From Enterococcus pallens ATCC BAA-351 (lineage in GTDB: Bacteria > Bacillota > Bacilli > Lactobacillales > Enterococcaceae), in the NCBI RefSeq assembly GCF_000407485.1, contig NZ_ASWD01000010.1, positions 1 to 35,954 of the forward strand: 35,954 nucleotides of DNA, read 5' to 3'. Below the pieces are notes generated by a model. That model saw only the letters and a program-made list of their open reading frames with translations. It was not told the DNA's origin and ran no database searches. The first letter of the stretch is position 1. The number at the start of each line of letters is the position of its first letter. Position numbers and translations under genes: made by a program. This document shows, piece after piece, positions 27,777 through 35,838 of the stretch.

Positions 27777-28370
27777 GTGAAGATTTTAGTGTTAACAAAA
27801 AATGTACTTGCTGAAAAGGAAATACAGCAGCAATTGCAAGAGTTGGATCACGAGGTTTTTTGTTCAAGTAGCCTGTTTTACAAATTGATGAACGGGCAGG
27901 AAATCAAGGCTATTGAATACATCTTTGATACAGTGATACCAGGAGTCACAATCACCAATTTAGAAGTAGAAAAGCTTGGAGAATTGATTGGTGGGATACA
28001 GCTGGAACAAGTGCCTATTGGACTATCGAAGGATCAGCTAAGGGAAAAATTGTATTTAGCCGAAAAAGAGGCAAAAGCTGGTCAAGCAGATGAATCAGCA
28101 GAACAAACAGAATTAGTTCAAGATCGATTCATGAAACATTTAAGTAAAAATGAAAGTATCTTGTTTCAATTGCTCTTAGCCAATAAAGGAGTACCTGTTT
28201 CACGAGAAGAAAGTTGTCGGGTATTGTGGGAGTGTGAGCCGACAAACTCTTGTTTGTCACAACTTTCTTCTCTGAGCAAACGTCTGCGACAGAAAGCAGA
28301 TGAATGTAAGGTTGGTTATTCTATTCAATCGTTGTGGGGTAAAGGCTACGTGCTGAATGCACACCGATGA
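27777..28370 (+). CDS. OmpR-type winged-helix regulator, 197 aa
   Basis: Residues about 1-95 resemble a degenerate receiver domain: it opens MKILVLTKNVLAEKEIQQQL and lacks the usual acidic pocket and phospho-Asp, so it is probably not phosphorylated. Residues about 115-197 are an OmpR/PhoB-type winged helix (FMKHLSKNESILFQLLLANK... VSREESCRVLWE... LSSLSKRLRQKADECKVGYS then IQSLWGKGYVL). The frame is open from 27723, but GTG 27777 has AAGGAGGA nine bases before it and starts the domain naturally. It lies before the surface-protein operon and may control it through the TCARAATCGACC repeats. Related regulators of this form precede adhesin genes in enterococci and streptococci. Confidence 0.85.
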   Translation: MKILVLTKNVLAEKEIQQQLQELDHEVFCSSSLFYKLMNGQEIKAIEYIFDTVIPGVTITNLEVEKLGELIGGIQLEQVPIGLSKDQLREKLYLAEKEAKAGQADESAEQTELVQDRFMKHLSKNESILFQLLLANKGVPVSREESCRVLWECEPTNSCLSQLSSLSKRLRQKADECKVGYSIQSLWGKGYVLNAHR

Positions 28371-28419
28371 AAAGTTAGAGTAACGAGGGGACACCTACTA
28401 TTAAAAGGGGGCACACCAA

Positions 28420-28590
28420 TTGCCTACGAATAAACCAAGAATCAAATTGGCATTGTCAGAAGATTGTCTAAAAAAATTAGACTGGTTGGTTGAGGAGCGT
28501 CAAAAGAAGACAACTAAAAAAGTCTATCCTTGCAAAATTGTTCAGGAATTAATCAACAACGAGTATACGATTCGGCAAGCGTTCAAATAG
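28420..28590 (+). CDS. small RHH-like protein, 56 aa, TTG start
   Basis: MPTNKPRIKLALSEDCLKKL... begins with a beta strand followed by two helices (KKLDWLVEERQKKT; CKIVQELINNEYTIRQAF), the layout of a CopG/Arc ribbon-helix-helix repressor. TTG 28420 is placed by the GGGGG at 28407-28411, nine bases upstream. GGGGACACC and GGGGGCACACC are a direct repeat in its leader. It lies between the winged-helix regulator and the surface operon, so it could be a second regulator of that operon or of plasmid functions. A shorter frame or a non-coding stretch cannot be ruled out. Confidence 0.6.
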   Translation: MPTNKPRIKLALSEDCLKKLDWLVEERQKKTTKKVYPCKIVQELINNEYTIRQAFK

Positions 28591-28600
28591 TATGAAATTG

Positions 28601-28672
28601 TCAGAATCGACCGTTATTCAATCATAATCAGTATGAATCGCTAATTGAAATAGTATATACTTTATGTAATGT
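28601..28672 (+). promoter_or_regulatory. promoter region of the surface-protein operon
   Basis: TTGAAA (28645-28650), 16 bases, TAATGT (28667-28672); TATACT at 28656-28661 is an alternative -10. Upstream, TCAGAATCGACCGTT (28601) matches the repeated TCAAAATCGACC motif at 25979 and 26000, a candidate operator about 45 bases before the -35 box. Confidence 0.5.
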
Positions 28673-28695
28673 TCTCAATTTGGAGGAGATAATTT

Positions 28696-30282
28696 ATGGA
28701 AAAGAAACGGTACAAAATGTACAAAAAAGGGAAGACTTGGTTAGTAGCGCCTATTGTATTTTTCGGGCTTCTAGGCGTTGGCGGTTTAGCGGTTCAGGAA
28801 CAAACAGTTCATGCGGCAGAAGCAACAGTAGAAGAGCCAATTGTAGAAACACCGCCCGCTGGTGCAACAGAAATTATAGGCTCGCACGAAGGTGCTGGCG
28901 AAATAGTTACAGAGGACTCCAAGGAAACAGTTCTGCCAGAAACACCAGTAACAGAACAACCAACTGTAGAAACACCTGCTCCGGAGGAAACTACAGAGGA
29001 AGTACCAAAAAATGAACAAGAGATTCCTCAGACAGAGGACAAGAAGGAAGAAACGGTCGATCCCACTACTGTTGATGAATCGACTGAAAAAGCTCCAGAT
29101 ACTACTGTAGAAGAAAATGAAGTTCCTGTTGAGAAAGATAAAAGTGATACAGCGAATAAGCCATCAGAAAGTAAAGAAATTTCTGATAAAACGACTGTAA
29201 ACCCATCTACAAGCAACACGAAGCCGGCAGCAACTCCAGCAGTAAAAGCGGCAGCTCAAGCATCAGTGGTACCTAAGGCAACTCCGAAAGCCGAAGCGAC
29301 AATTCCAATTTATCGAGTGTACAACCCGAACTCTGGCGAACATCTACATACGATGAATGGGAACGAAAAAGACTTTTTGGTAAGACTTGGCTGGCGTTAT
29401 GAAGGTATTAGTATGCGTGTCCTTGGATCTGGTAGAGAATTGTTCCGAGTGTATAATCCGAATTCTGGTGAGCATTTCTTTACATTAAATGGAGCTGAAC
29501 GAGATCAACTCAAATCAGTTGGCTGGCGTTATGAGGGGATTGCCTGGCATACACCTTGGTCGGGATTACCAATGTATCGAGTGTATAATCCTAATACAAG
29601 AGGTGCAGGCGCACATCATTACACAATGGATGCTAATGAACGAGATTCTTTAACTCGTGCTGGCTGGCGCTATGAAGGTATTTCTTGGCATACACTAGGA
29701 GGGGCACAACCGATTGCTCCAGTGGAACGAATTTTATCCGTTCCATATGTCAGTCAATATGCTCCAGTGTTCAGTCCTTGGGGCTGTGCAGGTGCTGCAA
29801 TGACTATGTTGCTACGATACAAAGGAGCCAATGTTGATTTGAAATATGTTCAGGATAATTTACCAATGTATCCAGGTGATAAAGGCGGGCAAAAAGGAAA
29901 CGTATATACTGGTGCAGGTTTCGGCTGGGTAATCACGCCAGGATCATTAACAAATTATGCTAAACGATGGTATGGCAATGTATCTAATATTACTGGATCA
30001 ACAACTCAATCAATTGTAGATCGAATTATAGGTGGCAATCCAGTGCTTTACTATGGTTATTCTTCTTATCAAAAGCAGGGAGACACTGTACGCAACCATT
30101 GTAAGGTAATTGCTGGGTATAAAGATAATAAATTTTTAGTGCTTGATCCTTTGTACTACAGCTCAGGTTCTGGAGCTGGAACAGGCGGAAAGAATATGGC
30201 ATATGATCGTGGTGCGACAGCTTGGGTATCCATTACAGACTTTGTAAAAGAGTGGGACGGAAGAGCGATCGGGATTAAATAG
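28696..30282 (+). CDS. secreted C39-like peptidase with DUF5648 repeats and KxYKxGKxW signal
   Basis: The N-terminus holds a KxYKxGKxW-type signal (K7-M-Y9-K10-K-G12-K13-T-W15) with cleavage near VHAA41. Residues about 42-200 are a Glu/Pro/Thr-rich linker. Three repeats of about 45 residues (203-335; IYRVYNPNSGEHLHT... GWRYEGI) belong to the DUF5648 type, probably wall- or carbohydrate-binding. Residues about 340-525 are a C39-like cysteine peptidase: C364 in WGCAGAAM, H468 in RNHCKVIAGY and D484 in LVLDP complete the triad. No LPxTG is present. It may cut peptides or peptidoglycan at the surface. GGAGGAG precedes ATG 28696. It is followed after 16 bases by a protein with the same repeats. 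Confidence 0.85.
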   Translation: MEKKRYKMYKKGKTWLVAPIVFFGLLGVGGLAVQEQTVHAAEATVEEPIVETPPAGATEIIGSHEGAGEIVTEDSKETVLPETPVTEQPTVETPAPEETTEEVPKNEQEIPQTEDKKEETVDPTTVDESTEKAPDTTVEENEVPVEKDKSDTANKPSESKEISDKTTVNPSTSNTKPAATPAVKAAAQASVVPKATPKAEATIPIYRVYNPNSGEHLHTMNGNEKDFLVRLGWRYEGISMRVLGSGRELFRVYNPNSGEHFFTLNGAERDQLKSVGWRYEGIAWHTPWSGLPMYRVYNPNTRGAGAHHYTMDANERDSLTRAGWRYEGISWHTLGGAQPIAPVERILSVPYVSQYAPVFSPWGCAGAAMTMLLRYKGANVDLKYVQDNLPMYPGDKGGQKGNVYTGAGFGWVITPGSLTNYAKRWYGNVSNITGSTTQSIVDRIIGGNPVLYYGYSSYQKQGDTVRNHCKVIAGYKDNKFLVLDPLYYSSGSGAGTGGKNMAYDRGATAWVSITDFVKEWDGRAIGIK

Positions 30283-30298
30283 AAAAGGAGAAAATGAA

Positions 30299-31024
30299 AT
30301 GAAAAAATTGAGATTAGGTAAAATAATTTTTGGTTTGGCAGCGACAGCAGTTGTAAGTGGTGCAGCATTAGTAAGCGCAGAGGGAGCAGATGCAGCAACT
30401 CTTTATCGTGCCTACAACCCGAATACTGGAGAGCATTTGTACACCGCAAACGGGAACGAGATTCCGTTCGTTGTTAGTGCCGGTTGGAAAAATGAAGGGA
30501 CAGCATGGGAAGTGCCATCCAAAGGTACTCCGGTGTATAGAGTGTTCAACCCAAACAATGGTGGAGATCACCACTACACGTTAAACTACAACGAAGTAAC
30601 TAATCTGCAAAATGCCGGTTGGAAATATGAAGGCATAGCATGGCAAAGCGGCGGTTCTACTCCGGTTCACCGACTGTATAACCCGAATGAAAAAACAGGA
30701 ACCCACCATTTCACGATGGATGCAAATGAAAAAGATGCCTTAGTTAAGGCAGGCTGGAAATACGAAGGCGTTGCAATGTTCAGCGGTAGTGATCAACCCA
30801 CCACTTCTACGACACCAACGGAGCCATCAAAACCAAAAGACCCAACGATTGTTAGTGGCTGGGTAGGAAATACCGGAAAAGTATTCCAAACTTATTCAGA
30901 AGCAAATCAATACGGTAGAGCAGAGTGTTTGAAAGAGGGAAGCCAATATTCTAGATGGGTAAATATTACTATCGTATATTCTGATGGAAGTGAAAAATAC
31001 TCAGTATCTCTTTACGAAGAATAA
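30299..31024 (+). CDS. secreted DUF5648-repeat protein, 241 aa
   Basis: Signal peptide at 1-32 (VVSGAALVSAEGADA). Three DUF5648 repeats (about 33-165) repeat the pattern YRxYNPNTGEHLYT... GWKNEG and end GWKYEGV. A Thr/Pro linker (about 172-190) leads to a C-terminal domain of about 55 residues with aromatic and Tyr-rich strands (VSGWVGNTGKVFQTYSEANQ... SDGSEKYSVSLYEE) that I do not recognise. There is no catalytic domain and no sortase motif. AAGGAG precedes ATG 30299, and the gene directly follows the peptidase, so the pair is one operon and probably arose by repeat sharing or gene duplication. A surface-binding partner of the peptidase is a reasonable guess. Confidence 0.8.
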   Translation: MKKLRLGKIIFGLAATAVVSGAALVSAEGADAATLYRAYNPNTGEHLYTANGNEIPFVVSAGWKNEGTAWEVPSKGTPVYRVFNPNNGGDHHYTLNYNEVTNLQNAGWKYEGIAWQSGGSTPVHRLYNPNEKTGTHHFTMDANEKDALVKAGWKYEGVAMFSGSDQPTTSTTPTEPSKPKDPTIVSGWVGNTGKVFQTYSEANQYGRAECLKEGSQYSRWVNITIVYSDGSEKYSVSLYEE

Positions 31025-31048
31025 AACTAAATAAGATTGATGATAGGA

Positions 31049-31078
31049 GACCAAGAATATTGATTCTTGGTCTTTTTT
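31049..31078 (+). terminator. terminator of the DUF5648 operon
   Basis: GACCAAGAAT (31049-31058) and ATTCTTGGTC (31063-31072) form a perfect 10-bp stem with loop ATTG and are followed by T6. Confidence 0.9.
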
Positions 31079-31097
31079 GTTGTTAGGAGAAAAATAC

Positions 31098-31130
31098 ATG
31101 GGAGATAAAATTCGTATACGATCACCGTAA
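31098..31130 (+). CDS. possible ten-codon leader peptide
   Basis: TTAGGAG and ATG 31098 (MGDKIRIRSP, TAA) lie between two terminators and before the adhesin gene. The spacing is ideal and the frame contains the palindrome TCGTATACGA. It may be a leader whose translation controls the terminator at 31154-31183, or a chance frame. Confidence 0.4.
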   Translation: MGDKIRIRSP

Positions 31131-31153
31131 TGTAAATCGGTACAATTGTCAGG

Positions 31154-31183
31154 TGGAAGGAACTGTCTTTCCATCTTTTTTTT
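31154..31183 (+). terminator. terminator or attenuator before the adhesin
   Basis: TGGAAGG (31154-31160) pairs with CTTTCCA (31167-31173) with one wobble around AACTGT, followed by TCTTTTTTTT. It lies only 27 bases before the adhesin start and would stop transcription from upstream, so the adhesin needs a promoter between or regulated read-through. Confidence 0.7.
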
Positions 31184-31210
31184 ATTTTGAGAGATAAGGA
31201 GATAATAATT

Positions 31211-34200
31211 ATGAATAAATTGAAAAAGCTTGCGGCTTCCCTTATGCTATTGTTCACTTTGAGTGGGCAAATCGCACCCACCGTCCAAGTATTTGCGGAA
31301 GAAGCAAGTAAAACAGAGATTTCAAGCAGTAGCATTGCTGAAAAAGAGGAGAAGGAAACCAAAACAATTAAAGAAACGTCTCCAACTAAAGAAGCGACTG
31401 AAAGTGTGTCTACAGATGAAGACGTAAATAGTGAGAAGCCGGAAATAGGTGAAAGTCAAAATTCTAACGATAGTCCAAAGATAGAAGAACCCGAAAAAGT
31501 TGAAAAAATGGAAGAACAAAAAGATGTAAATGAACAGCTAGCTAGTGTTTTGAAAGAATATGGTTATTACATGACAACTGATGGTAGATTCCTGTCATCA
31601 ACGAAAGAGAGTGTACGTGATAACTGGACTGAGTTTTTAGCAAAAGTTCAGGGATTACAATCAGAAAATCGAATGGCTAGACAAGCATTGTCTATTGTTC
31701 CTTTTGCTGGAACAACTATCTTCGTAGACCAAAATTATTCAATTCCAACAGCATCTTGGGACTATTCAAATGGTATTCATGATCAGGGATTTTATGCAAA
31801 ACGTGATGCAGCGGGTAATATTTTATGGTGTGTCGCACCAGGTAATCCGTTGAATTTTGGACCAAACGATGGTTTTACACCAGAAGAACGGAATCAACAA
31901 AATTTAGTGATTGCTAGTTTAATTGCCTATTGGGGATATGAAACTCAGCCATCAGTTGAGAATGCTTTTTATACGGAACGTCATATTCAAAATATGGGTG
32001 CTGGGGTAGAGTCAAGTAATATTCAAGACCCATCGGGTAGAGTCAGTCAAGCAGGATTTAATGCCTGGGTACAAGAAACAAATCGCAAAATCAATTCTTA
32101 TTTAACAAAACCAAGTTTTAACAATAATAGCTATACCATGAAAAAAGGGGAAACTCTTAGAATTGATGATACAAACAGTTCTTTATGGGCATACAAAGTT
32201 GCTACCAACAGTGCAAATCTTAATGTTTCAACGGATGGAAATACGCTTGTATTAAAGGCGACAGGTGATGTAAAAGACGGATCAATTCAACTGGAATACA
32301 ATGTACCCGATTCTTATAAAGGTGCTACTTTAGTTTATCGCCACCCTTATTCCCAAGAGTTGTTACATTGTTCAATCAGTGATCCCAACATTACTAGACT
32401 AAATATAAAAATCCAAAAAGAAGGGAATTTATTACTAAAGAAAGTCGATGATACAGGAAAAGCTATTGCAGGTGCTGATTTTAATTTAATTGCTGATGGG
32501 AAAACAACGAAAGCGACAACTAATACCAATGGTGAGTTATCAACACCAAATTATAATGTAGGAACTGTTGTACAATTTGAAGAAACGAAAGCTCCAGCTG
32601 GACACTACATTGATCCTGCAACATCTAAAGGGTCAGTGACCATCAAAGAGGGGACAAATACAATCAAAGTTACGAATCCTCGTTTTGCTAACTTAACTCT
32701 TATCAAGAAAAATGATAAAGGTTTGAACTTGGAAGGTGTTAAATTCAAATTAAATTATGACGGTAAAGTTCATGAAGTAAATTCTGACAAGGATGGAAAA
32801 ATAGTCGTCAAAAGTTTGAAAGCTGGGACAAAAGTAGATTGGGAAGAAACAGCAACTATCGAAGGTCACTATATTGATCCAGCAACCTCTAAGGGGTCTA
32901 TTACGGTTAAATCCGGTGAAAATACGATTGATGTAACGAACCCACGCTATGCGAATCTAACGTTGCACAAGGTTAATGACAAAGGTGAAGATATGGAAGG
33001 TGTTGTCTTCAAGTTTAAAGCCGGAGATAAAGAATTCGAAAAGAAAACCGATAAAAAAGGAAACATCACGTTCATTAATGAATTCAAAAATGGTACGGTT
33101 GTGGCATATGAAGAAATTACAACACTAAAAGGTCATTATATTGATCCAGCAACCTCTAAAGGCTCGATCACTGTCAAATCAGGAGATAATGCAATTAAAG
33201 TGAAAAACCCATGCCTGGACTTCTCAATTTCTTCTCAGGCAAGCAACAAAGATGGTGCTAAATTTGTGAATCCTGCTAAAGGACAACCTTTGAAGGACGA
33301 AGTAAAAATCGAAGCAAAAAGTGCACCAGTTGGCGCAAAATTACGCTTAACGTCTAACTTTGTTGAATTTGGTACAGGAAAAGCCCTATCTGAACAGGAT
33401 ATGAAGACGGTTGAAGAATTTGAGATCCCAGAAGGACATTCAACGTTTGTTCATACGATCAATAATGAATTTGATGCAACTAACTTAAATGGTAAAAAAG
33501 GCGTGTATACACAAATTCTTGACTACTTCAATCCTTCTACCAACGAATGGGAAGAAGTCGCACGAGCAGATGATGTAAACGACGAAAATGAAGCGATTCA
33601 AATTGTAGAGCCGAAAGTCAAAACGAAACTCTTCTTCTACGATCACAAAGAAAACGAAGTAAAATTGACCGATCCACTTTCTAAAGTGAAAGGGTATGAT
33701 TTAGTAGAGTATGAAAACCTAATTTCAGGGGAGACATACACCTTTGACTTAACGATGATGGTTCCAAGTGGTGAAAAATTTGTTGATCCATTAGGTAAAG
33801 AAGTAAAAGGTCAAATCGTTATTGTTGCTGGAGTAGATGGAGAAATCACATCAACAATGGATGCACAAGAATACTACAACAAAAAAGCAAAAGAAGATGC
33901 GGATAAGGACACTGACAAGGAAGGCGAGAAAGACACCGACAAAGAAGTACCAAAAGAAACTGACCAGAAAGACAACAAAGAAGCAGATAAGACACCGGAC
34001 AAAGACACTGGAAAAGATACAGATAAGGAAGGGCAAGAACCGCAAGAGGTTCAAACTGACTTTTCTGACGTCAAGCCAGTTACTTTAGTTAACGGATCTG
34101 TGAAGGTTCCTTTTGAAATTAATCTATCTGAAATGGCTGGGAAAGCAGTTGTCGCATATGAAGTATTATCAACGAATGATACACCAGTTACTGATCATAA

Positions 34201-34777
34201 AGACCCTAACAACAAAGACCAAACGGGTCACATTCGGAATCCCAAGCTGAACACAAAAGCTCTTGTGAATGGTAAAAAAGAAATTACCGAAGAAGGTAAA
34301 CTTGTCCTAGAAGATGAAGTAGAATATTTTGATTTGACCCCAGGTGTTGAATACGAACAAGACCTTGTATGGATGGTTAAAAATACCGGTGAAGCTCTGA
34401 AACTGAAAGAAAAAGAGGTTACCGGAACAATCAAATTTACACCAGAAAATGAAAGTGGCAAAGTTACCGTTAAAGTAGAAATTAACGGAAATGATTTATT
34501 TGAAAAATACGGTGATTTGGTTGATTTAGTTGCTTTTGAAACAACTAAACGTGACGGTGAAGTGATTACTGAGCATAAAAACATTAATGACATTGGTCAA
34601 ACGGTCCGAATCATTAGACCAGCAACACCAGTAGTACCAAAGACAGTAAAAACATTGCCGCAAACAGGAGGAACACTAGGCAACTCAGCAACTTGGATCT
34701 TCTTAGCTCTTGTCTTAGTGACAGGCGCTATTTTTGTTTTTATCGCAAAAAATAAAAATAAGGAAGAAAGCCAATAA
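31211..34777 (+). CDS. LPQTG-anchored adhesin with thioester-like, CnaB and VaFE domains, 1188 aa
   Basis: The frame opens with a TTG at 31187, but ATG 31211 has AAGGAG and starts the signal peptide (1-29, VQVFA|EE). Residues about 30-105 are a charged linker. About 165-330 look like a thioester domain: C207 in LWCVAPG and Q260 in ERHIQNM are the likely Cys-Gln pair for covalent attachment. Three repeats of about 92 residues (397-668) are CnaB/prealbumin-like with Lys...Glu pairs (LLKKVD; FEET, WEET), typical of isopeptide-stabilised stalks. About 670-1135 are VaFE-type domains (VVAYEVL..., DLVAFETT..., GHIRNP, TVRIIRP) thought to form Thr-Gln ester bonds, with a Lys/Asp-rich insert at 897-946. 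LPQTG lies at 1149-1153, followed by membrane segment and KNKNKEESQ tail. Probably promotes donor-recipient contact. Confidence 0.9.
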   Translation: MNKLKKLAASLMLLFTLSGQIAPTVQVFAEEASKTEISSSSIAEKEEKETKTIKETSPTKEATESVSTDEDVNSEKPEIGESQNSNDSPKIEEPEKVEKMEEQKDVNEQLASVLKEYGYYMTTDGRFLSSTKESVRDNWTEFLAKVQGLQSENRMARQALSIVPFAGTTIFVDQNYSIPTASWDYSNGIHDQGFYAKRDAAGNILWCVAPGNPLNFGPNDGFTPEERNQQNLVIASLIAYWGYETQPSVENAFYTERHIQNMGAGVESSNIQDPSGRVSQAGFNAWVQETNRKINSYLTKPSFNNNSYTMKKGETLRIDDTNSSLWAYKVATNSANLNVSTDGNTLVLKATGDVKDGSIQLEYNVPDSYKGATLVYRHPYSQELLHCSISDPNITRLNIKIQKEGNLLLKKVDDTGKAIAGADFNLIADGKTTKATTNTNGELSTPNYNVGTVVQFEETKAPAGHYIDPATSKGSVTIKEGTNTIKVTNPRFANLTLIKKNDKGLNLEGVKFKLNYDGKVHEVNSDKDGKIVVKSLKAGTKVDWEETATIEGHYIDPATSKGSITVKSGENTIDVTNPRYANLTLHKVNDKGEDMEGVVFKFKAGDKEFEKKTDKKGNITFINEFKNGTVVAYEEITTLKGHYIDPATSKGSITVKSGDNAIKVKNPCLDFSISSQASNKDGAKFVNPAKGQPLKDEVKIEAKSAPVGAKLRLTSNFVEFGTGKALSEQDMKTVEEFEIPEGHSTFVHTINNEFDATNLNGKKGVYTQILDYFNPSTNEWEEVARADDVNDENEAIQIVEPKVKTKLFFYDHKENEVKLTDPLSKVKGYDLVEYENLISGETYTFDLTMMVPSGEKFVDPLGKEVKGQIVIVAGVDGEITSTMDAQEYYNKKAKEDADKDTDKEGEKDTDKEVPKETDQKDNKEADKTPDKDTGKDTDKEGQEPQEVQTDFSDVKPVTLVNGSVKVPFEINLSEMAGKAVVAYEVLSTNDTPVTDHKDPNNKDQTGHIRNPKLNTKALVNGKKEITEEGKLVLEDEVEYFDLTPGVEYEQDLVWMVKNTGEALKLKEKEVTGTIKFTPENESGKVTVKVEINGNDLFEKYGDLVDLVAFETTKRDGEVITEHKNINDIGQTVRIIRPATPVVPKTVKTLPQTGGTLGNSATWIFLALVLVTGAIFVFIAKNKNKEESQ

Positions 34778-34788
34778 GCTTTTTTGAT

Positions 34789-34821
34789 TTAAGCGTCCTT
34801 TAAACAGGGCGCTTAATTCTT
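34789..34821 (+). terminator. hairpin terminator after the adhesin
   Basis: TTAAGCGTCC (34789-34798) pairs with GGGCGCTTAA (34807-34816) with one wobble; ATTCTT follows. The short T-run makes it moderate, allowing some expression of the sortase from the adhesin message. Confidence 0.6.
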
Positions 34822-34852
34822 ATGTGTCTAGTTGTTTTCAAAGGAGGTCGTC

Positions 34853-35836
34853 GTGAAAAAAATTGTTAAGGTATTGCCTGCGGTATGGCTGCTTTTAGGA
34901 ATGCTGACGGCAGGAGCTGGTTATTATGGGTATCGTCTGTTGCTTAATGATCCAAGCGACACTCAACAACAGACACACCGAATATTAGAGCCAGCAGAGA
35001 CAGACGAACAGCGCAACAAAAAAAATAAGCAAGCAACGTTTGATCCTAACGCTATTACACCCGTGACACCAGGTGATTACGCAGAAGCACAGCTGCATTA
35101 TGAAACGATTGTTGATCAGTATGGCGTAGGAGCGATTTATATCCCTAGTGCTGAGCTTAAAACGAAGATTTTAGCAGGTTTATCGAATCAGAACTTAATG
35201 GTAGGCGTAGGTACCTATCGAGAGGATCAAAAGTTAGGCGTAGGAAATTATGCCGTGTTTGCACACAACTTAGTCCAGGGTGGCGGAGCGTTGGGAAGAT
35301 TATCCAATGCAGCAATGGATTCTACTATCTATGCGACCGATTTTTCACGTATTTACGAATACAAGGTGATTCTTAATCAAGTGGTCGATCAGACAAGGGG
35401 AGATTTACTTGACGAGCCGACAGATTCACCCAAACCAGTGATCACTCTTATACGCTGCGAGGGCGGATTAAATACGACTAAGCGAGCAGCCGTACAAGGA
35501 GAATTTATCGGGATGTATGCTGCTAAATATGCTGACAAATCAGTACAAGAAGGTTTAGGGCTAATCCATCAGGTAACACCAGCTGCAACAGAACGAGCGG
35601 CAGAGAATGGTTCAGAAGAACAAGAAACAAGTACCACAACAACAGCGGATTTGAATCAGTCGTCTAAGCAGCCGCTTAATCGAACAAGATATAGCTGGCT
35701 GCAACGTGGTTGTATTCGTATGTTCCAGGTTATCTCTAACGATGATGTATTTTTAGTTGGAGTGATTACTTATGCGTTAGTTATGCTTTATTTGACCGCA
35801 ATTAATATAAAAACAACGAAAAACGGAGGAAACTAA
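34853..35836 (+). CDS. sortase family transpeptidase with two membrane segments
   Basis: Anchors LPxTG proteins to the wall. An N-terminal membrane segment (about 8-24) precedes the catalytic domain (about 80-230): H138 in VFAHN, C202 in TLIRCEGG and Arg in TKRAAVQGEF form the sortase triad. The signature TLIRC departs from the common TLxTC by Arg for Thr. A second membrane segment lies at about 295-318 (FLVGVITYALVMLYLTAI), a feature of class C (pilus) sortases, but the lid and other class C marks are not clear, so the class is left open. GTG 34853 was chosen with AAAGGAGGT upstream; the frame continues upstream without a better start. It follows the adhesin and is its natural partner. Confidence 0.9.
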   Translation: MKKIVKVLPAVWLLLGMLTAGAGYYGYRLLLNDPSDTQQQTHRILEPAETDEQRNKKNKQATFDPNAITPVTPGDYAEAQLHYETIVDQYGVGAIYIPSAELKTKILAGLSNQNLMVGVGTYREDQKLGVGNYAVFAHNLVQGGGALGRLSNAAMDSTIYATDFSRIYEYKVILNQVVDQTRGDLLDEPTDSPKPVITLIRCEGGLNTTKRAAVQGEFIGMYAAKYADKSVQEGLGLIHQVTPAATERAAENGSEEQETSTTTTADLNQSSKQPLNRTRYSWLQRGCIRMFQVISNDDVFLVGVITYALVMLYLTAINIKTTKNGGN

Positions 35837-35838
35837 TC

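Noticed and set aside
28680-29015. Ser/Asn/Arg-rich frame overlapping the start of the C39-like peptidase gene
   Set aside because: The ATG at 28696 has the correctly spaced GGAGGAG and a KxYKxGKxW signal; the other frame is compositionally absurd.
33837-34088. Lys/Thr-rich plus-strand frame inside the adhesin
   Set aside because: Product of the Asp/Lys-rich linker repeats in another frame; the adhesin frame runs through uninterrupted.
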